From positions 2,513,438 through 2,577,437 of the forward strand of contig JAVDOI010000011.1 of the NCBI GenBank assembly GCA_032191485.1: a stretch of DNA of 64,000 nucleotides, in the 5' to 3' direction. The position numbers and the translations under genes were made by a program. The notes below the pieces were generated by a model that worked only from the letters and a program-made list of their open reading frames with translations, made no database searches and was not told where the DNA came from. Position 1 is the first letter of the stretch. Each line of letters begins with the position of its first letter. Positions 12,026 through 23,981 of this stretch are shown piece by piece. The DNA is from Leptoclinus maculatus (Eukaryota; Chordata; Actinopteri; Perciformes; Stichaeidae).

Positions 12026-12540
12026 TACTTGAGGTGCCTGGAGTGTAAAAGGACAAGAAATATTTGTTCACCTAGTTACCAAGTAAGGTAATACAACCGC
12101 TAAGTTACATTTATCTGGCATCTATACTGTTATAACAAGTTGCCTTAATATTTCAGGGAAAAAGGGAATACTTATTCCACCACTGTTTACATTTCTGGTC
12201 AACAACATAGATATAACTGCAGCTACAGGAGTTAATAAATAAACATTGTACAACACAAAACAATAACATCTAAATGAGGACGTGACTGTGAGAGATTAGC
12301 CTATATAGCTACCAGACAAGCAGTAGGCTGCAAGCTAAGCTAACAGGCTAACGTCTTAAATAACTCAAATAAACTAAAAACTAAAAACATGTCTCCAAAA
12401 TATGCTTCTGCAAATGATGCTCCTGCAAAGCAAACTTTATACATGCATAAAGGGTATAATATTACCTTATTTAATAATGTATTATAGTATAATTATCGAT
12501 GCCCACTGCCCAGCTGCCTCTGCATGAGCGATTAAACACT

Positions 12541-12550
12541 GCGCATGCGC
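12541..12550. promoter_or_regulatory. NRF1 palindrome
   Basis: GCGCATGCGC, a perfect match to the palindromic NRF1 site, in the divergent bbs12/cetn4 promoter. Confidence 0.7.
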
Positions 12551-12561
12551 TGTGTTTCCTG

Positions 12562-12575
12562 GTTGCTGGGGCGAC
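12562..12575. promoter_or_regulatory. RFX X-box motif
   Basis: GTTGCT-GG-GGCGAC fits the X-box consensus RYYNYY-N(1-3)-RRNRAC at every defined position. RFX factors drive ciliary genes through this motif; both flanking genes (bbs12 and a centrin) are of that class. Confidence 0.6.
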
Positions 12576-12805
12576 AAGAAACGATCTCAACCATTGGCGC
12601 ATACGGGTATAGCCCGCCCATTGATTTTTTTGCGATTGGCTAGTATGTCGCGTCACGGTGCTTCCGTGGTCTGCATTGGCTATCTCTCATGTCAATCAAC
12701 AGAATGTCAACAGAAGAAAAAAATAATACAACCGTTACTGCAAGTTTTGTTGACATCCGATCCGAGACACAACTGCAGCTTTCCCGGCTTGAATCATTCA
12801 TTTAA

Positions 12806-15038
12806 ATGGTATGTACCGTCATTTAAATGTAGTTTATGAATCGTATGCTGTATTAACATTTTGGGGAATTTCGAGATTTACCGTGAAAATTGTTTAAAAC
12901 GTGTTTCTGTTGGGTCTCGTGCAGCAGCATATAAGCTAACGTTAGCTAGCATGCTAGTAACAGCTAACTGAGTAGATACCTTATGTGAAGCAGCAACCAC
13001 GTCTTAATGTCGTTTTTTTGTTTTCAGGCTACAGGTTACCGGAAACCAGCTTCTTCGGCTGGCCAAAGGAAAAAGGCAGGTCCCCAAAAAGATCTGACTG
13101 AGGAGCAGAAGCAGGAAGTTAAAGAGGCTTTTGATCTGTTTGACACAGATGGCAGTGGAACAATAGATGTGAAGGAGCTCAAGGTCAGTTCCTGGTTTAG
13201 CATGGCTCGGATCAGATGAAAAACAATGTGTGTGTGTGCTGTGATGAAGCTGATAACAGATCTCCCGTCTGTCTGTGCCACAGGTGGCCATGAGAGCGCT
13301 CGGGTTTGAACCAAAGAAAGAAGAGATCAAGAAGATGATTGCAGACATCGATAAAGTTGGCTCTGGAACAATTGACTTTAATGACTTTCTCAGTATGATG
13401 ACTGTGAAAATGGTGAGTGTGTAATACAGTTGTTTAGACAAAAACTGGAAACTTCTAGGAAATTAAAATTAGTCATTTCTAATCTTGGAAAGACTAACAA
13501 CTCATGAAGTCACAAATCTGTGTTCTGTGTTGCTCTCAAAACAACAGTATGTCTTCTCATTAAGTTATGCTTTAACATAAACGCCACTCATGCAAAGCAC
13601 ACTTTTGAACAGTCACAGAAAATACATTAGATTAAAAAAAAGTATTAATTGAGGCATATATTATGTGTCATGTCTTCACTGTCAACAGAGTGAAAAAGAC
13701 TCCAAAGAAGAAATAATGAAGGCGTTTCGGCTGTTTGATGATGATGGCACGGGAACAATCACATTCAAAAATCTCAAGAGAGTTGCCAAAGAGCTGGGTG
13801 AAAACCTCACGGATGAGGAATTACAGGTATCGTGTTTTCTGATGACGTGCAATGTTTCCCAAATATAATTACTTATTGGTGGTCCATGCACATGTGTAGA
13901 AATGTCACAATCTGGCGACGGATATCCAATAAAGCTATTAATAAGAGAAACCTCTAAGCAGTTCTTTTAGTGACAGGAATGCCTTTGCATTGGTAGGTTT
14001 ACTGGTGCATTCATGTACAAGTCATCAGCTTTTGAATTGATTGCTGTTTTGCAATTCTTTTTTTTAATATACGAGACAAAGAGAGTTCCTCTTTACTGTA
14101 AAAACGGAGCTTATAACCTCCTCGAGACAATCTCTTCATAGTTCCTGTTTTGCAGTTCTCGATGCAGGCTGTCGATGCTCTCGCTGTGTCTGTCAGTAGC
14201 TCATTACGCCTCCTTCATTCTTAACCGTTTTTATTTAATACTCACTGGAAAGAGGGTTTATTTTCCTCCTCGTGTTTGATGATATCTTTTTAATGTCAAA
14301 TGCACTCTTTGTGTGGAATATCAGGCTCAACAATAAGGATTTCCTGATTTCACGCTACGACAAGCTAATAAATCTAGCAACTCACTGGCCCGATCAGGCA
14401 AGTAGATTTCTGACATTAAAAAAACCCTGAATATGGAGCAGTATGTTTAGGAACACACTTCTTAAAAAGCCCAACAACAACAACAGAGAAGTGTTTGCTG
14501 CACACACAGAAGAGTGAGCAGAATGTGGCCTGTGATAAAGTGACATACATTGTTTGAATTGTAGCAGAATGCTTTAAACAATACATTCAGAGGATATCTC
14601 AGGAAGCTAGACATAATTTGACTTTATTAAAAATGACCAATATTGAGAAATAATGAATACTAAACATTGGGTTGGATTTCTCAGCACTGGTAACAGTGAA
14701 CAGTTCATTGAACGGCGTTACATTATAGCCAACCACACAAATAAGACCGATACTCGTCTGTCTCCTACTTCCCTTTATGTTGTTGTGTTCTTACTCGTGT
14801 TATTGAAATCGCAGTTGTTGCTTTAGGTTGGTTATTTCTGTGGACTAAAATTCCCAGGATGGAGTTTTTCTGGTCCATCACCAGATGTATCGAGAAAAGC
14901 TCTCAGTGCACTTTTGAACATTCAGACTTTCTTTCTTTTCCTTTTTAGGAAATGATCGACGAGGCGGACCAAGATAACGACGGTGAGGTCGACGAGCGCG
15001 AGTTCTTGAGGATAATGAAGAAGACCAATCTTTACTGA
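12806..15038 (+). CDS. cetn4: Centrin, CETN4 by position (5 coding exons)
   Basis: Small EF-hand calcium-binding protein of centrioles and basal bodies. Exons: 12806-12808 (the ATG alone, followed by gtatgt), 13028-13183, 13284-13412, 13689-13826 and 14949-15038 (stop TGA 15036-15038); all introns are phase 0. The product is 171 aa. A basic N-terminal tail precedes LTEEQKQEVKEAFDLFD. EF-hand loops: DTDGSGTIDVKE (hand 1), DKVGSGTIDFND (hand 2; Val at loop position 3 and Gly at 4 suggest weaker binding), DDDGTGTITFKN (hand 3) and DQDNDGEVDERE (hand 4). The C-terminus, FLRIMKKTNLY, closely matches the centrin C-terminal end. CETN2 is similar in sequence, but location beside BBS12 is that of mammalian Cetn4, hence the symbol. 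The single-codon first exon is inferred from the splice signals. Confidence 0.9.
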
Positions 15039-15214
15039 ACCCGTTGTGTGTCCCGGTCTTGATCTGGGATCTTCGTTATTAAGATGCATCTTTTGATTCT
15101 ATCAGAACAGTTCATGTACAGTAGTAGCTTTTCTCTGAGGCAGATTTGTGTAGTTTGCGAATAATCGTTTTAACATGCTGTACTTTTGCACGGATTTTTC
15201 TACAATGCAAGAAA

Positions 15215-15220
15215 AATAAA
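15215..15220 (+). terminator. Candidate poly(A) signal of cetn4
   Basis: AATAAA about 180 bp past the cetn4 stop codon. Confidence 0.6.
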
Positions 15221-18200
15221 TATATTTCCTCACATTTGTCTGTTGTTACTTTCACATACATACCGTAGCTCCTCAGAGTCAGACTGCAAGAGTTTAATGT
15301 CTCTCTCACTTTCTACGCTGCAGTGCACTGTGCACAGCGATGCATGCCAATACTGTTCGATGTCGGGGAACAGACAGTGAAAGTCAAATGACTAAGTTGA
15401 TGTCGACTAACAAGAATTAAGTTATTGTAGACAGAAATGACGAGCGTGAACTTGAGATGAGTAACTCGGTAAAAGTCACTCTCACTTCATGTTTTGAGCT
15501 TCTGCACCCAGTCATCGTCGTCTGTAGAGGATACAGTACCACCGTCTCGTACCGACATGTTCTGATCACGTTAGAGGAAAGATGCTCCTGCTGATTAATT
15601 CTAGCGGAACACAGGTTTTGACCAAAACACCGTGCCTTGTCAAAATAAACAGGATACTGCAGTGACGTGTTTTTCCGAGCCGTCAGACGGCTGTCTAGAA
15701 TTTTGAGGATGCTTGCCACTGATTGTGAAAGTTCTGATAACCTGTTCTAGACAGCGGAGGAACATCGGGCGGAAAATATGAAGAGTTTTGTCCCAAGACG
15801 AGATATCCTTTTTAATTTTAACATATTCCGCACATACAAATTGACAACTGTCACAGACGATAGGTCCTTCAAGTGGTACTTGATTTATTTATTTTTGAAC
15901 ATGTATGACTCAGAGTAAAATAACTCAAATAAGACAATTGGCTTCACTTTTAACCAGATTCAAAGTGCCAGAATATGGAATTGATATGCATTCCTCTCAT
16001 TTTGTTCATCTGCCAAACTGAAATTTGGAATTGATACAGATGAGCCAAATCAAAAGGCCTGTATTTCAAAGGTTCGCTTCATGTTAGCCCCTGTGACTCA
16101 AATCCATCTACGTTGTTGGAGTTCAAAGTACAGCACACACCAGGTGAGAGCTGAAAAGCACTGCTGAAACTGAGCGGAGACTCACCATTTTAAACACACG
16201 TGAGCCCCAAACTACCATTCTACCACCGTTAGCATTTCCGGTGGTTACCAGTGAATTCAGAATCCAACATTCAGATTTCTTTTCAATTATTTGCTGATGA
16301 TATGGCTCTAGTCAGCCTCCTATGTGTAAGGAGACACTGCAGATGGAAGCCTGTATTTTAAGAGGCTGTTGATGTGTCGCATTGTTTCGGCCGTAGAATT
16401 CATCTTTGTCAATTTAGAAGCACGGAAAGCATTTTCAAAAGCAAGAGCGAGGCATAAGTGTTCCCAAGACCCGTTTTGTTACCCTTTTTTTGTCAAGCAC
16501 ATGGATAAAGGTGTTCAGTAAAGACTTCAGAGCATATCTACTGCCTCTACATGACTCGACATGCCGATGGCTAAAGTGGGGGCTAGCAGCTAACGGTGAT
16601 ATCAGCGCTAACGGTGCAAACAACGGCAACAGTGCTGACAGAGCTAACGGTGCTAACGTTGATGACCGGGTTAATGACGCTACGCTACCACAGCGCTGTG
16701 GTTCAGATCAGTGCTGACTGCTGTGTGAGCGCAGTGCAGAGCGGCAGCCATTAGCTAACCAGTGGGGCACTAAACTAGCTAAACAAAAGCACAGAGAAGC
16801 TCGGATTACAACACACACAGATGGAGGGCGACTTCATTGTCTGCCCAGATATCCAACGCTCCACTATATCTTTACATAGCAACTAGCTGTTTGCTGCTGT
16901 ATTATTCAGATCGAGCACATTTGATCACATCTGAGAGAGACAGAATATTCTTGAAATAGTGAAGTATAAGGTGGAAGGCGTCTTTTAACATGGTCACCTG
17001 ACGGTCAGATGTAAAAGGAAACTGTAAAGAGCAAAGTGACCGGTCCCGTCCATCGCTTCTCTCAGGAAGGTGTTTTAGACCACGACAAGCCACCAAAAGT
17101 GTCTATAAAAATGTGTTTGTCCCAAGCACATTTAAATTATTAAATCATACAGGGCTACCACCTCGAGGAATTTGCACGTGTCTTATGTTTGTGGAACTCC
17201 AAGCTCTCCTAATGTGTTTACTGTTTCTTACTACTGTAGTCTTATTTGTATTTCATGTCGATTTTGGTGAAGCCAAAGACAATTTTCCACATCAACATGG
17301 GCTGATATTATCGTAGAATGTCCATTTAAAGCTCCTCGAGCTAATCACTTGCTCTTAGAAAGTGTTATTTCAAACTTTGAAATTGTTTTCATGGTTTACG
17401 GAAGAGTGGGCGTTCATCAAACGGTGGATGTTTGACTTTAGAACAAAAACTTTCCTATTGGAGTTTGATGTTTTCTTACAATGGCAGTTTCATGGCCTAT
17501 AATATCTTCACAGCCCCTCAGCGGAGTGTTATTCCCCTACCGTTGTGGTTAAACATTCACATCACAGTCTGTTCAATACTCCCACTGCTCCGCTGCCGTT
17601 TTTTCTTTTTCCCATAAAATGATCAATTTCCAAAACAACGAAGCGCTGAAAGTCTGTCCGTTGCTGGTAAAAGATGATTTTATTATTAATGCTTAAAGGT
17701 CAAGAATGTGTCACCATTATCGAGGCAACCTATTCTCACAAACCCCCTCTGAGTAAGACGAGCTGAAGACAAACTAATAACCCTCGTTGTGCCCAGAAGA
17801 AGCAAAGAGTGACTGCACCAGTGGTAGGTTTGCTTTTTAACCTTATTTGTGAAATAGCTTTTATGTTATTATTTCTGGATTATGAATGTTAACGTCTCAG
17901 CAAATCTTTTACAGTTTTGAGGAAGCCTGTTTTTGTTTTATACCTCCTTTTTAATTACCATCTTTGAATACAATGTAGAGGAAACTTTGTAACCACGGTG
18001 CTGAAAGACATGACTTTTAAATACTGCCGAGTGTGTAAGTGATAATTAAATGTTGCTTCATATCTTTTCTAATCCTCGTCCTGACTGTTGCACACCTGAC
18101 TCAGTTACGCGTCTTGTATTTTACTGCTCGACCTGTTCCACCTCCTCAACCAATCACCTTTAAACATTTGAGTAGGTGAGGTGTGCACAAAGAGCATTTG

Positions 18201-19709
18201 AGAATCTTAAAGAGCCTCCTCGCAGGATTAGATATTACAATGTTAGGGAAGCAGGGAAAAAGCACCCAACATAAAACATTATAGTCTTCACATATATATA
18301 TATATCTCTTCGTATTGAGACGTATGACTGTGCATGGTGTCTGAAGGAGGTAGAAGGAAGTCAGAGTTACCTCGCGACGCCTCATAGCTAGTGAAGAAGA
18401 CTGATTCTGTGGACTAAGTGGAACAATACATGTTGGATATGAAAGCTCACATTCTAAGAGTCTACAAAAATAATCTGCAACTGAGGTTGAGCAGCTCTGT
18501 GTTTTTCGTCTCTACTACATCGGTTCGGATTTCTGGTTCAGCTGTAATGAGATGAATCATGTTGATCCGGCTTTCTGCACTTTAATTCTGTTGAGTTGAG
18601 AACTCAGTCCTCTTATAAGTAAATTATAGTGTTGCAACAGGACTGAAATCAGTCAGCTAGTCAGCTATTTTCACTACACATAGTCAATAAAATGACAAAT
18701 GCAGACCGCAGTCTTATCTTAAGATGTCTCACTGTCTGATGAGCAACCTGAAAAAATCATTTAAATATGAAATGAAACAGAAACAATTGATTGTTTCAGC
18801 AACATATATTTTATTTGCAAGGATTGCAGGCAGCTCTCACGTCTCTCGATCATTGTTAGCCGTGTTCTTAATGCAGATAAGTTCACCTGGCTTTGTTAAA
18901 TGTGCAGAACATTTGAAGGCGACTCTCGTTCCATCTGCCAAAATCTAATCTAAAGTGTGGCCGGTTGACAGAACTCCCTGAAAAAAAAGAAGAGCTGAAT
19001 GTGAGTTCAAGGGACGGCATGTATTCAGACCTAAATAATAAACCCAACGAAGGGAACCTTTGCCCTATTTAGATAAAGAAACGGTGGGTGTGATCACACC
19101 TTCACATGAGACATTACTATCCGAGTGGTTTTTATCAGATAACTCTAATAATAAGTCACTGAAGAATAACCGTCATTGTCATTCTGTTAAATTAAGAATA
19201 AGATAATGGTGAATACTTCGCCCAGTAGAGCTGAATTCCACATTTTCATTCCAAACATAAGTTCTGGTAAGATTTTTTTCTTTAATTCAGTAACAATGAC
19301 GTTGAAAAATGAATCCATCGTTGTAAACAAGCCGTGTCATACCTGCTGCGGTGCCGGTGAAGAGGACCAAAAGAGGCGATCCCCCACCCACGCCCTCTGT
19401 GCTCTTCCTGTACACTTACGGTAATATCAAGCACACCCGCTTTTCCAAATCCCCTTCATTTGTCCTTGTTCCAGCTCTGAATGCTTGCAAAAAAATAAAT
19501 AAAGGACTTTTACATTTATGTTCATTAAAAAGAGTTTTTCCAGACAAATAAACAATATTCTGCAATATGTGTACGAGTTGCATTTCAACCTCGCGCCCAC
19601 TTGCCCCGGAAAATGCAAACTGTTCACGAAGAGGAGACCGCAGGGTAGGAAATCATACTACAGCAGGTGGGAGTAGGAAGTCAACTTCATAATGAAGACA
19701 GAGTTTGAA

Positions 19710-19732
19710 ACACACACACACACACACACACA
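19710..19732. repeat. (AC)n microsatellite
   Basis: Short pure AC tract. Confidence 0.95.
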
Positions 19733-20268
19733 GTTGGGTTAATTTGGCTTAAACGGTGCAACGCCATGGTAAACACAACATGAAATAACAAAACACATCA
19801 TCACAGTACGACTGACCACAAACTTTGAGTCAAAACAAAACAAACGTACAGAAGCTACGGAGTGAACCACTGTACAGTAGAGACATTAAACGGTCTGGAC
19901 CGGTCCATGTGTTGTGAATAAATGATATACATTAAGAAACTAAAGTGTTAAGAGCATCAGATAAGCATCATAATAATACTGACCTTTTATTAAAATGCTA
20001 ATCGCACTTCATCATCGGTATGATCTGAATCATAACTGCAGAAAAGAACAATAAAATCTGAAATTAAATTGTATTTTTCTACATCGATTTAGAGACAGCA
20101 ATGCAACCCCACTTTTCTTCAGAACGGTTTTGTTTAATTAAATAACATTCGTAAATTCAAGCTTTTTACCGTCGTAGTAAAAAAATAAACTTTTATTATT
20201 TCAGTCACAGTCCGAACATTTTCTTTATTCTTTTACAGAGGAGGTATACAGCCCATACACAAACAGAG

Positions 20269-20270
<2 letters not shown>

Positions 20271-20300
<30 letters not shown>
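20271..20300. repeat. (AC)n microsatellite
   Basis: Pure AC tract of about 15 units. Confidence 0.95.
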
Positions 20301-20302
<2 letters not shown>

Positions 20303-21264
20303 ATGATTAATTAGGCTACAGGAACATTACAGATGCTATGTTGTTTATTCCGGTTGATATAAAAAGATGCTGAGATTGTTGAAAGTCGCAATGAAAATAA
20401 ATGATTAAAGAAATAGTTGTTAAAGGTTAGTGCGATGATCAGATTTAATAAATAGGCTCGTTCACGGTGTTGCAACAGTTTGACCAAACTCTTCTAGATG
20501 TGTTATCTCTCCCACCTGTTGACCTCCATCTGTCAGTGATCTCACTTCAAGTCACACTCTGTGCACTGCGTTTAACACTCTGGCTGACCACAAAGAGAAA
20601 CTCTCAGTGTGTGACATGTCTTCAGTCCTGACCGAGAGCTTTAGTCATCACCAAAAACATGCCTCGGTGCAGAGACGTTGCACCGAGTTTAAAAAAAAAA
20701 AAAAAAGAAGAGAAAACGGAAAAAGCTTCAGATGCAGATGAGGCGCATGTGATTACATTCCTCCACCGTGAGAGATAAACAGCTACATTTGGCTTATAAA
20801 ATAACTTTGGTCATGATTGTATATAATAAAAACATCTACATTTTATAAAAGGGTTTGTGAGTTGTAATTAATGGCTTTATTAGTTTGGTGTGTAAACATC
20901 TCAAGTTGTAAATATGAATATGTTTTTGGTCCAGTTGATCTGCAGGTCTGTTTTCAAAAGGTCAACTTGTCAATAGACGAGCTCTAGTGAAGGGCTGGAG
21001 GAGGATCATGTACATTCTTCACTACTTGGCAACACAAAAATGCTTCTGGTATGTCCTACAAATGTCCAAAAAGCATTTTAAAATGATAGTTCAACCGTCA
21101 AAAAACCTTCTAAAGAAAATCATACAGAAAAACTCCACATCTTTAATTCTAAACGCACTATTTCAGTCTTTCTTTTCTGTGCAGGAGGTTACATATCTAA
21201 CATTGGGTGAATTTAAATTTGTATTTCATTGTGTTCATTTTAACAGAGCTGCTGAGTAAGGCAG

Positions 21265-21267
<3 letters not shown>

Positions 21268-21308
<41 letters not shown>
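21268..21308. repeat. (AC)n microsatellite
   Basis: Pure AC tract of about 20 units. Confidence 0.95.
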
Positions 21309-21311
<3 letters not shown>

Positions 21312-21588
21312 GTGGGTTAGAAGGGGTTCCTTGAGTAAAGTTCTTCTGAATCTGAAATCTACCTGAGGACACATTTTCCCTTCTGTACGTGCATCACAGA
21401 AGGGACTCCTGGTGAGCCGGGCGTCTGAGGGTGATGCACCTCTCTAACCAGTCGGAGCCCCCACCCACCTGTTCCCTTACGCTGACAGAGAGTGAGAACA
21501 GACGAGAGGGGTTTTCTCTCTCAGTCTCACTTCCTTCCCGATGTAACGATTGTGTGTGCACGAACACTGACGGGGCAGACAGACTGCA

Positions 21589-21590
<2 letters not shown>

Positions 21591-21625
<35 letters not shown>
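21591..21625. repeat. (GT)n microsatellite
   Basis: Pure GT tract of about 17 units. Confidence 0.95.
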
Positions 21626-21627
<2 letters not shown>

Positions 21628-21833
21628 CTACTGACTAACACAATGAAGCCTCCTGAATTTCCCAAATGTGTAATGCTAATGCATATTGGAGGAGATGACC
21701 GTCACTAAAGAAATAGTCTGTGATATTTCCATACAAATGTTGCCATTTTGTGTAACCTGAAAACAAAGACATGATTTTTAATCTGCATGCTCCAGCTGTT
21801 CTTCTAATAACTTTGGGGCACATGTATGAAAGG

Positions 21834-21856
21834 TGTGTGTGTGTGTGTGCGTGTGT
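21834..21856. repeat. (GT)n microsatellite
   Basis: Short GT tract with one C interruption. Confidence 0.9.
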
Positions 21857-23417
21857 ATATGCATTAAAGTGTTCAATGAACACAGACTTTAAACTCTGCG
21901 TATAGAAACACATGCTGATTTTATTTATTTTCCTGCCATGAATGGTTTTGAGTAGTTTTTCACACTATAGTACAGTATGTGAACATCTGCAGCTGGAATC
22001 CAGCTGTTACCCCAAAGTGTTCAACTGTTACTGAATAAAACTAAATAAAAGCTGGTTTGCATGGAGACCGTGAAAACACCAAAAAGTCATGTTGCACTTT
22101 ACATACAAGTTAGTTCAAAATGTCATCATTTTATCCTATTTCCTAAAATCATGTTTTGTGAGGTCACAGTGACCTTTCACCACCAAATTCGACTCAGTTC
22201 ATACTTGAGTCCGGGTGGACGTTTGTGCCGACGAGATTCCCTCAAAGTGTTCCTGAGATACCGTGTTAATGAGAATGTGACGGAGGGACAGACCACCCTG
22301 ATGCCTCCAGCCTCTGCTCTCGCCAGCGTGGAGGCAGAAAAATAGGTTATTTGGTCAAAACGATAGGTCTATTTGCCAGCTGCAGGAAGCAACGGCACAT
22401 CAAAGTGGCTGAGCTTCAGAGGCTGAGCTTCAGAGGCAGCTCCGTGCGCTAAGCACAGCGTTTGGGGAATTTCCTTCTAAATGGGAGTCGGTGAGAGGTG
22501 ACACTGTGACTTTTTTTTGGGCTGCGTTGTGTTTCTAACACAAACGTCTGACGTACCGGTTAATGAAAGGCACAAAGAAGTGCCAACGAACAAACTCACT
22601 GTGTAAATGTGCAAAAATGTGCAAAAAAGGGCGAGTTTTGGGGCGAGTTGACTCATGTTGATGCTTGGAAAATGGACAGACGTTTCCTAACACCTTCACA
22701 TGCAACAAAGACACATCTGGAGTGTGAAGCGGACGTGGAAAACAACCGGTCTGTGTGTTTCTGCCAGCGTCGTACATCTTCAGTGCATGTAGCCCTTAAT
22801 GCACAGTGACATAACCACGGGGCAGCAACGAGAGAACCTAAACATGAGATATCAAGTCATTTAATGAATGCTCTGGTGCTGTTGAGTGAGAGTTTGAGCG
22901 ATCACTTTGTAAACATGTGGCCCTGATAAACGAACAGCTACAATGCGTGCGTCATCGAGTGCATGTATTTACAATAAAGAGGCAGTAAATCCATCACCTG
23001 TAAAGATCCTCTTTCATAATCGCCACTGCTGTGACATTAAAAGACGTAATCATGTTGTATACCGGAATCTATTTCATTCATAGTTGCTGCAAGTAAATGA
23101 GATGAATGTATTGTATGTAACTCCTCACCCTGCACACCATTACTGACGCACTCATCGATTATTCTCCACTGCGATGTGGCTTCACCACCTCTGTGAAAGG
23201 GTTCAACTGTTATGGTGAGATCTGTCTCAAACGTGAGGACAGAACTGTCCTCACTGTGAAGAACGTCTCCCCAAACGTCACTTTTCCTCATCTTTGCAAA
23301 TGGACCGAAAAAGAAAGACATGTTCTGTCTGATGAGTAACAGTGAGATGAGAGAAGGGCGGCCGCCTAGAAGCCCAGTTAACAAGACTTTAGGTAATATT
23401 CCTAAATATGGTTTGAG

Positions 23418-23455
23418 TTGTCAGTGGAGCAGTGGACTTCCTGCTCCACTGACAA
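23418..23455. repeat. Perfect 15-bp inverted repeat upstream of il21
   Basis: Arms 23418-23432 and 23441-23455 are exact reverse complements with an 8-nt loop, about 530 bp before the il21 ATG. Confidence 0.85.
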
Positions 23456-23531
23456 AGACATACCATCTCCTCACTTCTCCTTTTGGGTCGACGTGAATAC
23501 TTGAACAGGGTTTCCTGTTGTTGCAGCATGC

Positions 23532-23532
<1 letters not shown>

Positions 23533-23565
<33 letters not shown>
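23533..23565. repeat. (GT)n microsatellite upstream of il21
   Basis: Pure TG tract of about 16 units, some 420 bp before the il21 ATG. Confidence 0.95.
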
Positions 23566-23568
<3 letters not shown>

Positions 23569-23858
23569 TGTAGGTGGCCATGATGCAGTGAATACATTCA
23601 GGTTGTCGATACCACATCTACGAAACGCTACCTATGACACGGTGCGGCCGCCGGCTCCACTGATTCAAAATGAAAATGGGAAGTGCCGTCTTCCTTTAGT
23701 TTCCTGTCGGGTGCACTCAAACGGCTTCACGTTCACACATTCGCATCTATAGGACCCACGCACGCGCGTCTTGACGCCACTCTCGAATCACGTAGTGGTG
23801 ACTGCCAGTGGAAAAGAAAGTTTCATTACTCACACGGTTTCTGCAGCTTTCCAAGTGG

Positions 23859-23889
23859 TTTTCCTGTGTCCTCAGGGATGAGTATAAAA
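23859..23889 (+). promoter_or_regulatory. il21: il21 core promoter: TATA box with an NFAT-like core
   Basis: TATAAAA at 23883-23889 lies 99 bp before the ATG, a normal spacing for a 5' UTR of about 70 nt. TTTTCC (reverse complement of the NFAT core GGAAAA) sits at 23859-23864. NFAT is known to drive mammalian IL21; its use here is inferred. Confidence 0.55.
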
Positions 23890-23981
23890 AAGGTAAGCGA
23901 CACAACTGTCTGCATTTCCAGTAAATATCTCGAAAAGCCTCCTCTGGTGATCTTCTGGTGCCCGCTGCTCAAACAGAGAAT

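Larger units (their letters stand above)
12440..12805. promoter_or_regulatory. Divergent bbs12/cetn4 promoter
   Basis: The bbs12 (-) and cetn4 (+) coding starts are only about 780 bp apart, back to back. The interval holds an NRF1 palindrome, an X-box match and three CCAAT boxes (ATTGG at 12593-12597, 12635-12639 and 12675-12679), and I see no TATA box close to the cetn4 start. This fits a shared CCAAT/NRF1 promoter for two cilium or centriole genes. Transcription start sites are not visible directly. Confidence 0.65.
15240..23850. other. Gene-free interval between cetn4 and il21
   Basis: About 8.6 kb with no exon I can support. It holds several CA/TG microsatellites (listed separately), a GCTAACGGTG-type degenerate repeat at about 16575-16680, and AT-rich stretches. 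Open frames are short and lack domains. Confidence 0.6.

Noticed and set aside
23958..23981. An N-terminal extension of IL21
   Set aside because: The upstream in-frame codon is GTG; ATG at 23982 begins a standard signal peptide at normal distance from the TATA box.
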